Part shown: piece after piece, positions 1 through 13,257 of the stretch
How positions within the stretch are numbered: the first letter of the stretch is position 1
How the letters are laid out: each line of letters starts with the position of its first letter
Origin: Stercorarius parasiticus
Lineage: Eukaryota > Chordata > Aves > Charadriiformes > Stercorariidae
Direction of reading: 5' to 3'
Assembly: GCA_013396915.1 (NCBI GenBank)
Contig: VWZL01001366.1
Location: forward strand, 620,001 to 684,000
DNA: 64,000 bases
Made by a program: the position numbers and the translations under genes
The notes under the pieces: generated by a model
The model's database searches: none
Seen by the model: the letters and a program-made list of their open reading frames with translations, nothing else
Told to the model about the DNA's origin: nothing

Positions 1-2940
1 GGATTTAAACAATGTTGAAATTTCCTTTTGTTGAAAGCCCCTCCATTTTCATAGTTGGTAGTAAGGTCTCCATAGCACTATCTATGAGTAACGCTTTCTC
101 TAGTCTTTAATAGTTTCAGAATTTCAGTCCCATTCTGAAAGAGTTCATCTAGACTTTTTTTTTTTTTTTTGGTGGGCTAGAGCTCGGAAAGATACACACA
201 CAAGGAGTCTTCGATAGTGCATGAAACTGTGACTGATCTGGAATGTTTTAGTGTTTTTTTTCAACATCTGGTGTTCCTTCCCACAAATACAACATGCAAA
301 ACCCACCAAAATTCAAGGATTAGTCTGTGACTTGACAGGTTCCTGTCACAAGAGCATGTCCTACAGAAAGAGTAAGACTATACCTTTGCATGATGCGAAA
401 GTCTTCTGGAGGGCCAGCTCACACTGAACGGAACTTCTCCAGGACCATAAGCACCCTCATCTTCTTCAGCAATGGACAATTCCTTGACTTTTGCTTTATG
501 CAGCTTCCTTTCATTGGAGAATAGGAGAGACTGACAAAGATGTGACAAGAAACAATTCCATCATTGAATGCCCTAATGAAAATGCATACAGACATAAAGA
601 ACATCACTGTGGTTTTGACAGTCCACTGGTTTTTAACTTCCCACTGGATATTTAACCGAGCTTCTAGATAGACATTCACTTCTATTGTAGTGTCTCATTC
701 CTTCCTTTTAAACAAAAGTGCTAGCAAGATGAGAAAGAGATTTTTTTTTCACCCAAGAGTTAACATAACTGCAGAGTATTTGAAATGAAGTACAAAATGT
801 TGGCTGAACTAGAAAAGCTATTAATTTATTTGGCACGCTGGCTAAATGAATCCTTGATGAAGCCTATGAACTGACATCTGAGGTGAATTTGGCCCGTTTC
901 TTTTTAGGAAAGCACTTTTTTGTGCAAAATAATGGGTGCCTTCAAATCTGACGAGGATTTAATAGCAGATACTTAAGGTATTGGCAGTGGATCGGCATTG
1001 TTTTCATACTAAGAGGTTTTGTGAAATGGTTGAACTCATTCAGGAGGGCATTTCCCAGCTCTAAGTGACTATTGCAATCTATGAACCTATATGGATTAAA
1101 AATGATCATTACTGTATTAAGTATGTACTAAAGTGCAGGGCCAATTAAAAACGCTTGAATAGAGACAACTACAGCTTGAAAAAGCAGTATAGTATAGAAG
1201 GTGAAGATATATACATCTAAATTGGAGTGGTTTTAATATTTAGTTGTATAACTGTAGCCTCAAAGCTTTGCCTGTTTGGTTAAAAAACGTAAAGAAAAGA
1301 CTGGTTTATTTTTTGGTGATGTAAGCAACTATCTAAATAGATCTCATTTAGAGGAGGCACGTGATTCATGAGTTCAAAATGCCATATTCGGAAACTTCTT
1401 AATCATAGCTGGAGCCTCATATAACGGAAGGAAAAGAGGCTGAAATTAGTTGCAAATATACATTTTTTTATTAGACCTCATTGCCAAGGTTTACTGTCCA
1501 AGGATATTTGCCTTCAATGTGCCTTCACTGTTGGTGAAGTCCAGTTTATTATGAGCTCTTTGCTATACCCTGCTGATTGACAACTTGAACTATGGGAAAT
1601 AGTTTTCAAATAATTCTTAAAATAACTCCAAAATTTCCATTATGGAAAAATTTCCATTTGGCTGAAAACAGGAATTGATGTTTCTAACAATATTGATTTT
1701 TTTTTTTTTTCTTAGCTGTATCAAGGCATCAGTGCAATCTGAGAAGTTGCCCTATTAATGCTCTGAAGATGCTTTAATGACAATGCAAAGTTGATTTTAG
1801 GTGGTGTGAAAAAATATTAGTTATTTCAGTAAAATATTCTGAGTATAAGAAAAACATCACATATGGAAAAGTGTGCTTTGATATGATGACCATGTTCTTA
1901 AATAATTACAGTTTTTAGCTTCTAACTTTTTGGAAAGAATTTTTAATTTAATTTTTTTCCCCATACTCTTACTTTTTGGAGTAATTTCTAAGCAAGTGAT
2001 TATTTTACAGATATATTATGCTTCCTTTATAATAGTTCCTTATAACATACAAAGTATTTAGAAACTTAAAGGATTCCCCATTCAAAAGGATTCTTGATCA
2101 GTCAGTCCTAGTGCATTTTTTTAGTTCTCTCTACATGTACTGAAAGGAAATATTTCATGGGAAAACATGTAGTACAACAAATTTTTGAAAATTGAAATGC
2201 GAAGCTTTAAAGTTTTATCAGAACTATAACAAAAGGTAGGGGTGCCCCATAGCTAGTAGGATGGATAAGACAAGATGTGTAATCAAGACTGAAGTGTATT
2301 TAATCTCTGTTGCTGATCACTGCACAGCTTTAGCCTGTTTTCATCAAACTAATTGATGGCAAATGGAGCAGATGCCTGATGAGATTACAGCCCAAATTTA
2401 TGGCACGGCTATAAGAAAATATGTCTTTTTTTTTTCCATTACAAGTATTAGAAATTTAGAAAATGCACTGGATTGGAATTGAAGCAATCTCTCCTGCTTG
2501 TCTAATGCACTGCAGATTTTTCTTAGCATTATTCTAAGCATTTAATTTATCATAATCCATTTCAGAAAAAAAATTTAAAATAGTTTTATCTTTGATGTAT
2601 TTTATAATTAAATCCTTGGCATTGACACCTCTTATATTTGATTCTAGGCTATGATTATTCATTTAGTATACCTGAGTTACTAAAACTACAACAGAAACAA
2701 CAGATTCAGAATATTATACACACTGATAAAGTTATGCAAAGAAGAACCATATAGAGTTGCTGTAACATCCACTATATTTAATGTTCCTTTCTAATACTAA
2801 TTTTTACAGATCTTTGTTTTGACATCTGAAATAGTGACAATACCTTTTACATTTTTGTATTTCTCAAAAACCCTAGTTATTTTCAGGCAACATCCCTTCA
2901 GCTTTTTTTGAGCCAAGAGGAATAAAAATGTTTGTAGTGT
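1..2940. other. A+T-rich noncoding DNA, no gene seen
   Basis: No gene or recognisable repeat family is seen here. The stretch holds homopolymer T runs of 16 (155-170) and 14 (1697-1710) bases. A perfect 15-bp palindrome (TTTCCATTATGGAAA, 1634-1648) is followed at once by a direct repeat of AAATTTCCAT. An 86-codon frame on the minus strand (419-679) matches no family I know and has no convincing splice context, so I treat it as chance. The sequence is consistent with intergenic or intronic vertebrate DNA. Confidence 0.6.
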
Positions 2941-3700
2941 GTCCACGGTAACCAGCTCCAAACAAAACACTTAAAGAGAGCAAAATTTTACTTCAGTAAC
3001 AGTAGGGGATGGATTTGTGAACAACTATAGCCTGAAGTACAGTTTCTTCTGCGTGGCATCCCAGGGGAGATGACAAATGTTACAACAGGAGCGCCTGAGG
3101 TGAAAACTTGTGAAGGAAGTACCTGAGCGGGAACGGACAAAACAATTCCAGCAAAAGAAGCTCCCATCAAGAATGGTTTAGCCTGGGGAAGAAGAAGAAG
3201 ACATGACCAAGGATAAGAAACTGGACAGAGAGTGAGTTTGTGGGCAGGGATGAGGGAGAAAGAGGAATAGGACTAGTTCTACTGGGAGCTTGGATATAGG
3301 AGGAGGATCCAGGAGGGACATGGCGTGAGAAGCTAAAAAAACCCGAGTGAGACGAGGAGAGGGATCAGTCAGATGAGCAAGAATGTGCTGAGACATAGTT
3401 GGGAAAGGAGCGTAGGCTGAACCAGCTGAGCTGAACCTGCCTGAGATTAGGGTTTGGACCATGAGCTGGGCAGGGAGACTGAGGCTATAGTGAGCAAAAT
3501 GAGTATTAGGGACTGGAAAAGGAAGCCAGATAGCTTTGAAACACAGAGTTAGGTGAGGGACAGAAGCAGGGGAGTGGTGAACTGGAAGAAAAAATAAAGA
3601 AGTCATCAAGTCCAGAGAGGCAGAGGCATGGAAAAGCAGGTCTGTTGACTGCAGAAACAGCTTTACCAGAAAACTAAATGTGTGCTCCTCCTTCATATGA
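2941..3700. other. Purine-rich block with a long chance frame on the opposite strand
   Basis: The plus strand is strongly purine-biased (many GAAG, GGGA and GAGA runs, clearest at 3180-3370). This depletes TTA, CTA and TCA on the plus strand and so leaves a 172-codon frame open on the minus strand (3178-3696). Its product would be rich in Ser, Pro, Leu and Phe, has no domain I recognise and ends in a Ser run encoded by the GAAGAAGAAG tract, so it looks like a composition artefact. The block differs in texture from its A+T-rich neighbours and could be an unrecognised old repeat, but I cannot name one. Confidence 0.45.
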
Positions 3701-6700
3701 CAAAATCATGGCTATGCATATATAACTTCACTTTCTAGTTCTTGTAACCCAGCTGCATCTTGGCACATTGCCCGGCAGACAATGGGCAGAAATTAATAAT
3801 TCCCAAATCTCAGAAACTTTCTGATACCAGGGAGTATCAGTAAAACCCACTGCTGAAGTGTGTGCTTACTCACAGGATAGACAGTTTACTGCTACTCTCT
3901 CTTATTCTGCTATAGAAGTGGCCTAAATCTGTGCATGAAAAGGTTCCAGTGCTGCTTAATGTCTGGGTGTTAAAGTGGTGCTCAACAGTGGAATTTGGTT
4001 TTAATTTGACATTAATAACAGGCTGTCACTCCTATACACAGGCACACACTCTACAATGTAGATAAATTTGGATCTTGCAAAGTCAAAAAAAAATTAAGTA
4101 AACTTCAGCACCGAGGCTGCAAATGACTGAATCTAAGCAGCATGATCTGTTATTTTAACTACAGGAATAGTTGACATATTTTTTCTTCACAGGATTTTTG
4201 CCTTATTTCAGATTACTGAGATGGTTCCCTCACTGAGAATGGCACTGAACAATGTGCAAGTTCATCATTAAAATGTATTTTGTTTTTCCACATCTCCCGA
4301 AGTATGCAGGGATGAATGTAGCCCACTAAACTGAATCAGATTGCAGTATGTTATTTTTCAGGCATACAGAAAAACCCTTGTAAGGTGACTACACTGAGGC
4401 AAAAGTATTTGGCATATCTCTATTCAGTATCACTAAATGGCTAGAACTATTCATCAAAAGAATCCTCCATAGCTTATTGATTGAGGTGTATTAATAGGCA
4501 CTTGCCTGAAAGACAGATATGGCCCAGATTGAAAATATAGGATATTACAGTTTTAATAAGGTTACATTCCCTACTGATTTCACATTTTTCCTCTTCTTCA
4601 TGGAACCTGTCAGCTTCTGCTCTCAAAGCCCTTATCCTTTCACACATTGTTATCTTTATAAAGGGAATAAGACAATATATAAAATCCACTTAAGTAAAGG
4701 TCTCCCTTCATCCAGCATTACTGCTGAGATCCTTACACTGGCAGCAGTTTACCAAAGCACAAGCAAAAATCAATTTTAATTAGTATTTTTGGCTTTAATG
4801 AAAAGTGATTACAGAACTGGCATTTTAGTTAATACTGTTGAGATTTATAGTGGGGTGATGCTAATTAATTTTCTGTTGAATTGCTGTGGGCAATGAATAA
4901 CTGCAATAAAATGGCAGATTTGCTGATACCAGGACTATATCAGCACTTCAGAACTTCTTAACAAAAGGGAGCTTAATGGGTTGCAGGTATAATTTACATT
5001 ACTTCTCATAAACTGCACATTATTACTTCTTTGTAAAAGTGTTATGAAGAGCCAACTTTTTGTATTTTATAATAAGAGCAATGTCTTTTCCCACAATTTG
5101 GTGTCAGCATATGCAAGCCTTCTGTAGAAAGTGATAACATTTTAAGAACCTCTGGGTAGGGAAGATTTTACTGTGTCAGAAAATTAATCTTCACTTAAAT
5201 CCATTTCTGTATATATTGTTATTCCATCATTCATTTTACTGTTTTACTTATTAGAAAGATAGAATTGAATAAGGCACTTGCATTTAGACTTCAGGCTGTG
5301 TGTGTCAGGAGGACTGTGTGCTTGAACAGTGCCTAGCGTTACCAGGCTCTGATTCCACTACAAGCTTCCAGATGCTATCCTAGAGCCTACTGGCTTTGGG
5401 AACGTTGGGCTTCATCTAATTTTCATTAAGCCACGGTAGAACCGGCACAGCCTCACTGGCTTCAGAGCAGTCATTATTTATGAAACATATACCAACCCCC
5501 CTGGAGTCAGAAGAAACCACTTTGTATACCGTACATCAAATTACACCTGCCCAGTGTTGTAATTTATGGACCTGATGTGAAAACACAGAAAGCCTGTTTT
5601 TTCCCTAGAGCTACAGCATGGGAGACAATGCCATAGGACTAGTGAACATTTACCAAGCATTTGTGTTACTGACCTCCAGAAGAGGTTGACATACCATAGG
5701 TGGACTAACATTGTGGGCAACGGAGGATGCATCTCCTCGTAAGTGCAGGACAACAGGAATGATGTATGCTCCAGACTTTATGCAGATATTGCAACACCAG
5801 CATCTGCTCCTGGTGAATGAAGTACTGCCAGACAAAAACATTAAGAAAGTAACAAATAACAGTTCCTTAAATAGTGAAAGCAGCTGAAAAATCAAGGGAT
5901 TTTTTTTTTGGGCTTGTTTTTCCCAAGTAAATGGTCAAAAGCAAAGGCAAATTCCTCTTTTAGGTTTGTACTAGCTTTAAGCATTTTTGGTAGGTGTGAG
6001 GAATGGAAACTTGCATAATTTCAAACAAAAGCTAAAATCCTGCTGTAAGCCTTTTGGCTCTAGTATCTGAGACTGTTAAAAAAAAACACACTGAAGAAAA
6101 GGTTCAGAGGGAAATCATGACCATTGGCACCACTTAGAAAGAATTAACCCCCACCTCCAAAGGTAGATCCAGCTGCCCTTGCCTGCCCTAGCCATCATTT
6201 AACCCTTCAAACACATGCAAAAAAGTATGGTTAAATTTCACTGTACACTGCCTACCACAAACTGTTTCAGACAGGAACACTGGATGATTTTCATGTTTGA
6301 TATAATCAGCAAAAATGGTTGCACCTTGTCCAAGGTAGGTAGTTAACTGGTAGTGGTAGTTAAAGTTTCAATTAAAACAATTAAAATAATATGCAATACA
6401 ATTATGATAGCTCAGACCAAATTATAAGGGACGTTGTAAACACATTTTCTCATTCTTTGTTTTAAGTCTCAGAAAACATCCAACAATACGAACAAAAATT
6501 TTTTCTAAAGCTTTAAGTGCTTTAGGTATTGCAATATATGTGATGGTAGATTCTTGGAGAGCATAGGTCCCTAAATATATTTAAATCAAGTAGGATTAGG
6601 AAGGTATTTAAACATATTGGAAAATCTTTCTGCAAGTCCTAGATTTGAAGCAGAAACACATGAGATATATCTTACATGCAGTCTTTTACAGTGATGACTG

Positions 6701-8794
6701 GTTTTGTTCTGGTTTAATAAGGAAATGACATTTATGTGATTACTCTATGTATGCAGGCGTATGTGAGTCTATTGCTACTCTCCTTTTAAATATCTTTAGA
6801 ATCTCCTGTCCAATTTTGATGAAATCTGACAGAGGAGAAGATATTAAGTTATTAAGTTCCTACAAGTAGCTGAATAGAGGCAGGAGATGCTACTTGTCTA
6901 CGATCAGTAACCCTACTGAGGAAAAGGCACAAGTATGAACTCACCCTTCAACAGGCATCAGAGAATAGCAGCAGAGAGACTTTGAGATAAAAGCTCATCA
7001 GGTATCATTAGTTTTACTGCTCACAGGCGGACTTGGTTCTCTCCCCCTGCCCTCTCCTCCACCCCAGGCCCAAATCCATGAAAACTGACTGTAGGCTGTT
7101 TTATGCTTTGTTTAAATAATATCCATTTGCAAGACAGGTGCCACTTTAGGTGCTATCTTAGTCTCCATGACTGCCACTATAATCTTGAGGGCCAGATTGT
7201 TGCTAGCCCTGGAAGTATGCACAAATGGTGAAAGGTTGTGCGTGCCATTCTTCCAGCACGTCCCTTGTTACAGAGAGGCAGCAAAACAGCTTTTACACTA
7301 TTCAGTCATGAAAAGCTACTGACTGCTAATATAGCCGTGGCAAAAAAAGGAAGGAAGAGGCTGGGTCTCAGCTTCCCAGCCATACTAGCTTGCATTCAGG
7401 ACTGCAGCTTATTGAGCTGGTCTGAAATTAAATAGTTTTATCTTTTACCTAAACAATACCATCCAGACATTTGTGTTTAGCAGTAGAGCATCCTCCAGTA
7501 GCACAGAATACAAACAATCTAAAGGTTGTGATGATACTTGCAATATAGGGATACTCAATCAACTTTTTCCAGGGAAAAAAATAATAATTCACTATCGTAT
7601 TAGTGGGCTTTAGTAAGAGGTGTAGAGTGTGGGAAGGATGCAAAAAACAGAGTATTCCTTAGTTGCTGAGTAATAAGCAACTCAAAGTATTCAAATTGTC
7701 AGAGAAACCTGAAAATGAAAAAGACTAAGCCCACAGTAACATTGTCACCTCAAGCTGAATGTTAAATTTGATTACACTAATATCCACTACATCACTAACA
7801 AGCTTCTGAAGTACTTAAGCTACATTAGGATGCTAGGACATAATACGAAGCTGGTGTGCTTAATGATTTAGGCTGACATCCATTATCTCATCTGGAGTTC
7901 CAGACATGTGGCACCTAGGAAACCATTTAGTTTACCTTAAAATGCTTTTAGTCTCTGGTGGATATTGGTCCTTTAGCAAACGCACAGAAATTTTCAGGAT
8001 GTATTGTAGTCATCAGGCTTTGCACAAGCATATTAACCAAAAATGACAAATGTTTGACTTCTTTTGGGCTGCCTATTGACTTTGCCAGCAAGCAGTTTAA
8101 TGTGTCTACCTTATCCCCAAAACCTCAGACTCCACGGAGCAGCTCTCCATCCAACTCTAAGTAGCCTTATCACTGGGATGCAAAAATCACTGGGATGGCT
8201 TGAAACCATGCCCTCCGCGCTCCGAAACAGGCTGGAGAAGAAAATAAATGCTGGGTGCTCATCGCACACAAAGCTGTTGAGGTTGCCAGCTGGTTTACAG
8301 TAGACCTCGCCTGAAGGGACTTCAAACTTGACTCCCAATAGATGTTGCTTTTAAGCCATGGCTTTGTATTTGGCCCCATAGAAGAGGCTGTTTCCACCAC
8401 AATGAGCCCACAATTTAAAAAAGGCAACTCTGACCACCTGTGCCTCACCATGCTTTTGTAGTTGCTCTTTAGCCATCTTCCTCCTGCGGCAACATTTTCC
8501 TGGCTCTGAAAAACAACGTTAAGTTCCAATATATTTTCTGCATGAGAAAATGTCACCCCACTTGCCAGCTTTGCTCCCCTCCAGCTGGCTGCCTTTCTCC
8601 ACGCCTGTCACAGTCTACTGTTTTACAGGAGCTGCCAGATTTGAAGAGGAGGGAAAACCATTTGGCATTAGCTCCCACCTCAGCTCCTCCATTTTCTGAC
8701 AAGCTAGTCTGTAAGAGTGCCCTTTTGCTCCCCTCCAATGTGCAGCACGTAAAGGACCATGAGACTCAGAAGACTGAGAGATGGAATAGAGCTT
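3701..8794. other. Noncoding DNA, no gene seen
   Basis: No supported gene. Contents worth noting are an A+T-rich segment with two TAATTA cores (4777-4782 and 4862-4867, described separately), a pyrimidine-rich patch at about 7037-7071, and a moderately G+C-richer part from about 8060 to 8790. In that part several overlapping frames of 60-128 codons occur on both strands. The overlap on both strands and the lack of recognisable motifs argue that none is a real gene. Confidence 0.55.
4770..4930. promoter_or_regulatory. Candidate noncoding regulatory element (homeodomain-type motifs)
   Basis: Two TAATTA cores (4777-4782, 4862-4867) lie within 90 bases in non-repetitive sequence with no homopolymer runs. 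TAATTA is the established core for many homeodomain proteins, and such clusters are common in deeply conserved vertebrate noncoding elements. In A+T-rich DNA this motif is also frequent by chance, so this is only a candidate. Confidence 0.15.
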
Positions 8795-8838
8795 TAGCCA
8801 TGGGACATCATTAAGCATGTGCTTAAAGTGAAGCTGAT
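8795..8838. repeat. Short relic of an ancient amniote palindromic repeat
   Basis: The segment CATGGGACATCATTAAGC followed by ATGTGCTTAAAGTGAAGC resembles the central part of a well-known palindromic interspersed repeat of turtles, crocodilians and birds. That repeat has a 'CAATGGGACTACTCATGTGC' core followed by TTAAAGTTAAGC. Internally, TTAAGCA / TGCTTAA form perfect 7-bp arms around TG (8811-8826). The match is from memory and covers only about 40 bases, so the family cannot be named with confidence. Confidence 0.4.
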
Positions 8839-11800
8839 GACAGCTGGAGGCACCTTGTTACGGGCTTTTGTGAGTTAGAGCCTTGGCCTGGTGAGTTCCT
8901 TATTGCTCTTTTGTGGTATCACAGCCCTTAATTTAGTACTCTTCCTGAAGTCCATTAATGAGCGGTTTCCTAGAAATTAAATACCAGCTGTGGAGTTGAA
9001 CCCTGGAGTTGTACAGGGAGGAAAACCCCTTCACTCTCTACTTTGCATTCATCACAATGGTTTCTCATACGCAGTCCTTTGTTTATAGCCCTTCAGCTAG
9101 TTTTTGACCTATATGATTCTGTTCATATCTAAACTAAGTAAAATAATTCTGAGAATAGGATTTCATGACACACTGATTAAATGCTTCTCTTCAGCCTAAA
9201 CAGCCACAGTCTTTGCCTTCCTTACTAATTTCATAACTCTGCGAAGAAAGCAATCAAGATTTCCTGGCAAGACTGATGCTTTACAGATTGGCATGAATGT
9301 TTCCAGCAGTCCTATTATCCTAACATATATGGCCGATCTGAAGCAGTATAAATGTTTTGCATGCATAGCATGTCGCCATGCAAAACACACTGGAGTGTCT
9401 TAGGAGAGGAACCAATCCTTAAAAAGACATAGTTACACTTAACTGGCCTAGTGTCCTTCCTCTTGGGTGGAAATGTTCACTTTTACGGGTGGCAGACAGT
9501 TGTTTTCACTATGTGACACCTGCACTATTTTGATGAGCGCACTGGAGGGTAAAAAAGTTGAAACTAATCCCCCATCCATACTTTCTTTATTGCTCACCTG
9601 CCTCAGAGAGAGGATCAGCAGTGCCCATGACTTTTGATTATGTCAGAAACTGCTGTTCATAAAGTGGCAACATCACGATTGCCAACGGGAAAAAGCCACA
9701 TCTGCTTTACTAGGTACAGGGGAAAAGAAAATGTACTCTCTCTTCAGGAGCCAGACAGGAATCAAAAATCATTAATGACATATATACAAATGCCACTGAA
9801 CTTTGGAAATCTCTTTTGCACCATTTTGGCCCATGGCAGATGTCCAGGTATTGTCTGAGGAACTGCATGCTTGAAGCAGTGGCCTGGCTGGTGCTGGTCC
9901 TGGACTTGGACAGCTTCTTTGTCCTCAGACTGGCACCATGAAACTTCGATCTCAGGTGCCAGCAGCATGTAGAAATAAATAGCTTGGTGCAATCTAGCCC
10001 ATTGGAGTATTTGGCCTCCATGCTGGATTTATGCAACATGCATTGAGCTCCGTGCTGCTGCTGAACCTACACGCTGCTACATCACTATCCATTTCTGAGG
10101 CTAAACTTATGCAAATTTTTAATGTATTTCCTACAATCCCTCCCCATATACCTCAGTTATATCCCCCAAATTCCAGTTCACTGACATGTGGTGTATCAAT
10201 TTGATTTTTTTATTGATCTATTAAGCACATGAAGTCATGGATGTGGTTTCCATTGAAAAATAAAACACAAAGAGCGTTTTCCAACATGCTGGTTTCAAGC
10301 TAGGTAAGGTATGTAATAATGTAGATACCTTCTAAGTTTGTACATTTGTTGGTCTTCAGGTCTTTATCTGATTCCGTAGCATCTGGAAGCAAAGGTTATT
10401 TATATTAATGACTTAACCTAGCTTCAAGTACATAACTAATTTATAGTAAGAGAACAGTAGATCATGAACAGGTGTCAAATAACTTGGAAATGAAACAAAA
10501 AGAGAGTAAATTAAATATGTAGATTATCTAAGGAAAAAAATGCAGTTCTTTTAGTTTTTTAGTTTGTGCCTTGACATTTCATCAAGTCTGGGGCAGATAG
10601 CACACGAACCTATGTGCAAAACATACAATAAGACACTTACTTACATGAGTTCTGATTTTACCTGTGGTATTTGCAGACCTGCTATCTGTAATTTTTGGAA
10701 GACATGGGGACAGGTAAGAAGTAATAGGTACATCTACATGGCAGGATTTAGTGCGGTATGATCGAACCTGAATTCACTCTGAATTAGTTATCTCAGGTGC
10801 AGAAAGGAGCTCAGCACTTCTCCTGGTCTAGCTACCTTTGCTGAGAGTACCACACTGCTTCAGGATCCCCAGCTCCTTCCCATGGCATCATGCAATATTT
10901 TATGTTTATACCCAGAAATGAATTTTTATGAAGTGATTCACTGACTACTGTTTCTCCACTGAAGGTCATGGGTACTACCAAAACTCATCACCTACAATAG
11001 ATTAGGTCATGAAGGAAGACGTTGGCCTCTTCCACCAGAGTTTTAGTGTTGCTGTAACACAGTTGTTTTTTGTGTTGCAATATGAAATAAGTGGACTACC
11101 TAAGTCCTACACACTTACCTTTGGTATGAAATTGCTCATACTCCTCTCAGCTAGGAAGATCATTTTGGAGAACATGTTTCTGAGTCATCCAAAATGAAGC
11201 AGTTTATAACTCTTCCAAATTTTGTATTTGCATTTTAATACTGTAGCAAATTTGACTCAAATTTGATCTACACAAAAAACCTAATGAGACCTCCTTTAAA
11301 TTTTTATTTATAAACTTAAATGGAGTTTAAAACCACAAACTCTTAGCTCTGAAAATCCCCAAGCTTTGCTGTATTTCCAATGGAGATTTAAATTTTGCAG
11401 CAGGATACCAGACTAAATAAGAAAGTAACCAACTAGTGACCTGCTCTGTTTCAACTATTTATCTTTTTATCTAATTCAGAATGAAGGTTTAATTAGTTTT
11501 TATATATATATAAATATATATATAAAAATGGTGGTAAAGATGGCAGAATCCCTTGTATTTCCATGAGATATGAAAGTAAGTTATTTAAAATTAATGTCGT
11601 TTTTCAAAGTGCATTTCTACCCTCAGCAAGGACTAGATGGCCATTGTTCCATTTTTGGTAGTAAAACTAGCTTTACAGAGGAAATGAGGTTTTTCACTGC
11701 AAATGACCTTTTCTGCTCACAACAGTGCTATGAAACTGCCTCAATACAATTATTCATGGATTTTTTTGGCAGCAGAAAATTTTCTGGACATAGGAGTGAG

Positions 11801-12753
11801 GGGAATTTATGATTTTAATCTCAAGCCCAACATTTTAAACTGATAGAGCGTGTTTGATACCAGAAAGCACTGACCGTTAAGCTATATCAGGCAAATGTTA
11901 GATAGCAAATATCAAATTAGCTCACTGACACAGCACAGATCCTAGTGGACCAGCGTCACATCAAAAAACAACGCGGCACTCTGACTTCTCAGCAGCAAAG
12001 CTAAAATCTAATGGGCTTATCCATCACCTCTGGGTGCCTGTGGGCTGGCACCCTGCTGCTGCGCTGCTTTGCTCCCGCTCAGCAGAAAAACATGGCTCTC
12101 AGATGCTGCCTGCCCCCAGACTGACGCTTTTCCCAAGCACGTCCAGGAAGCTGGACATTTCCCCTGCATAACTGCTGCTTTATGCACAATTTAAACCTGG
12201 AGATCTGTAGCTTCTCTCCGAGGGATTTTTATGTCCCTTCCCCAGAAAGTCTTCTTTCAGTCCTCTCTACCTGTTGGTCCGATGTGGGCTGTGTTCCTGT
12301 TATATCATTTACTGACTCTTTGGAGCTAAGGACAAACAGATATGACAGATATTTTTCCTTAGTGCTTCTCTTATCTCCCTCCCTCCTCCTTGCCTCTGCT
12401 GTCTTCCATGCGAGAGACTGGATCCGCTGAAGTTCATTGTACTTTGAAGAAGTTCATACGCATGGAAATCAACAGGGCTAGGATTTCTTACTGGGATAAG
12501 CTGCCCATGACGCACCTACTGTTACTAGCTGTTTCTGACAAATATGCCTTTTAATTATTATTACAAAATCCATATACAATGGGAACACAACCTACATAAA
12601 AATGGACAAACTTGAAATACAAATTTACCTTCAAGGATATCAGCACTATCATATCAACACTGTCATTAAAGCTTGCAATTTAAATGTAGTCTATTGGTAA
12701 AACTAAATTTTAGTTGTACCTTCTTTGTCATGATTTCAACTTTCTTCTGGAAA
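8839..12753. other. Noncoding DNA, no gene seen
   Basis: No supported gene. A 32-bp A+T hairpin sits at 11497-11528 (separate entry). A patch around 12010-12180 is richer in G+C (CTGCTGCGCTGC and similar) than its surroundings but has no extended CpG density, so I do not call a CpG island. Open frames up to 109 codons overlap on both strands around 9.6-10.0 kb and resemble nothing known. Confidence 0.55.
11497..11528. repeat. Perfect A+T inverted repeat / AT microsatellite
   Basis: TTTTTATATATATAT at 11497-11511 is the exact reverse complement of the last 15 bases (11514-11528), with only AA between. It combines an (AT)n microsatellite with flanking T5 and A5 runs. It can form a hairpin or cruciform; no protein role is implied. 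Confidence 0.9.
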
Positions 12754-12995
12754 TGTCCTGGATTGAGCAACACAGGACTAACTTCTCTTCTAGTGCTGGA
12801 GAGAACTGTACTTTTAGAAGACTCTAGTATTTGAATTTGTGAAAATATTTACTTTATAGCCAGCTAGGCTACGTGGGATTCAAGGTCTCAGTGTTTTTAA
12901 GTCTTGCCAGGTGCAGGGATGAGGAGGAGCGAGGCCTGGGCATTTGACCCAGGCTGGCCTAAAGGATTATTTCATACCATGAATGTCACATTCAA

Positions 12996-13004
12996 TATAT
13001 ATTA
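12996..13004 (+). promoter_or_regulatory. TATA-like box of the plus-strand LTR
   Basis: TATATATTA lies about 245 bases into the LTR and about 250 bases before its ATTAAA signal, the expected U3-to-R order. It is inferred from position and sequence only; an old solo LTR need not be active. Confidence 0.4.
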
Positions 13005-13251
13005 GGAAGTTTGCTGCATAGCCTTTCTCTCCCTTGATGGCAGTGGTCCAGAGAACTCCTTGCCCCGGTGTCGGACTCCTGAGCCCTTCCCTTCCTCCCA
13101 AAGCCCTAGCACTCACAGTGTCCGACATTTGCTGGGAGTGCATGGCTTCCCACTGATATAACTGACAGAGTATAATTCTTGTATACCTTATATTAGTATT
13201 GGGATTAATACTGGTTCTTTAGTATTATTGTTAATTATTTAGTCTTATCCT

Positions 13252-13257
13252 ATTAAA
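13252..13257 (+). terminator. ATTAAA polyadenylation-type signal of the plus-strand LTR
   Basis: ATTAAA sits in CCTATTAAATCTATTT, the place where related avian LTRs carry their polyadenylation signal, about 130 bases before the LTR end. Confidence 0.4.

Noticed and set aside
3178..3696. 172-codon minus-strand frame as a gene
   Set aside because: It lies in a purine-rich block that removes stop codons from the other strand. The product is low-complexity (Ser, Leu, Pro) and matches no family I know.
8170..8556. 128-codon minus-strand frame
   Set aside because: It overlaps plus-strand frames of similar length and has no motif, signal or splice support.
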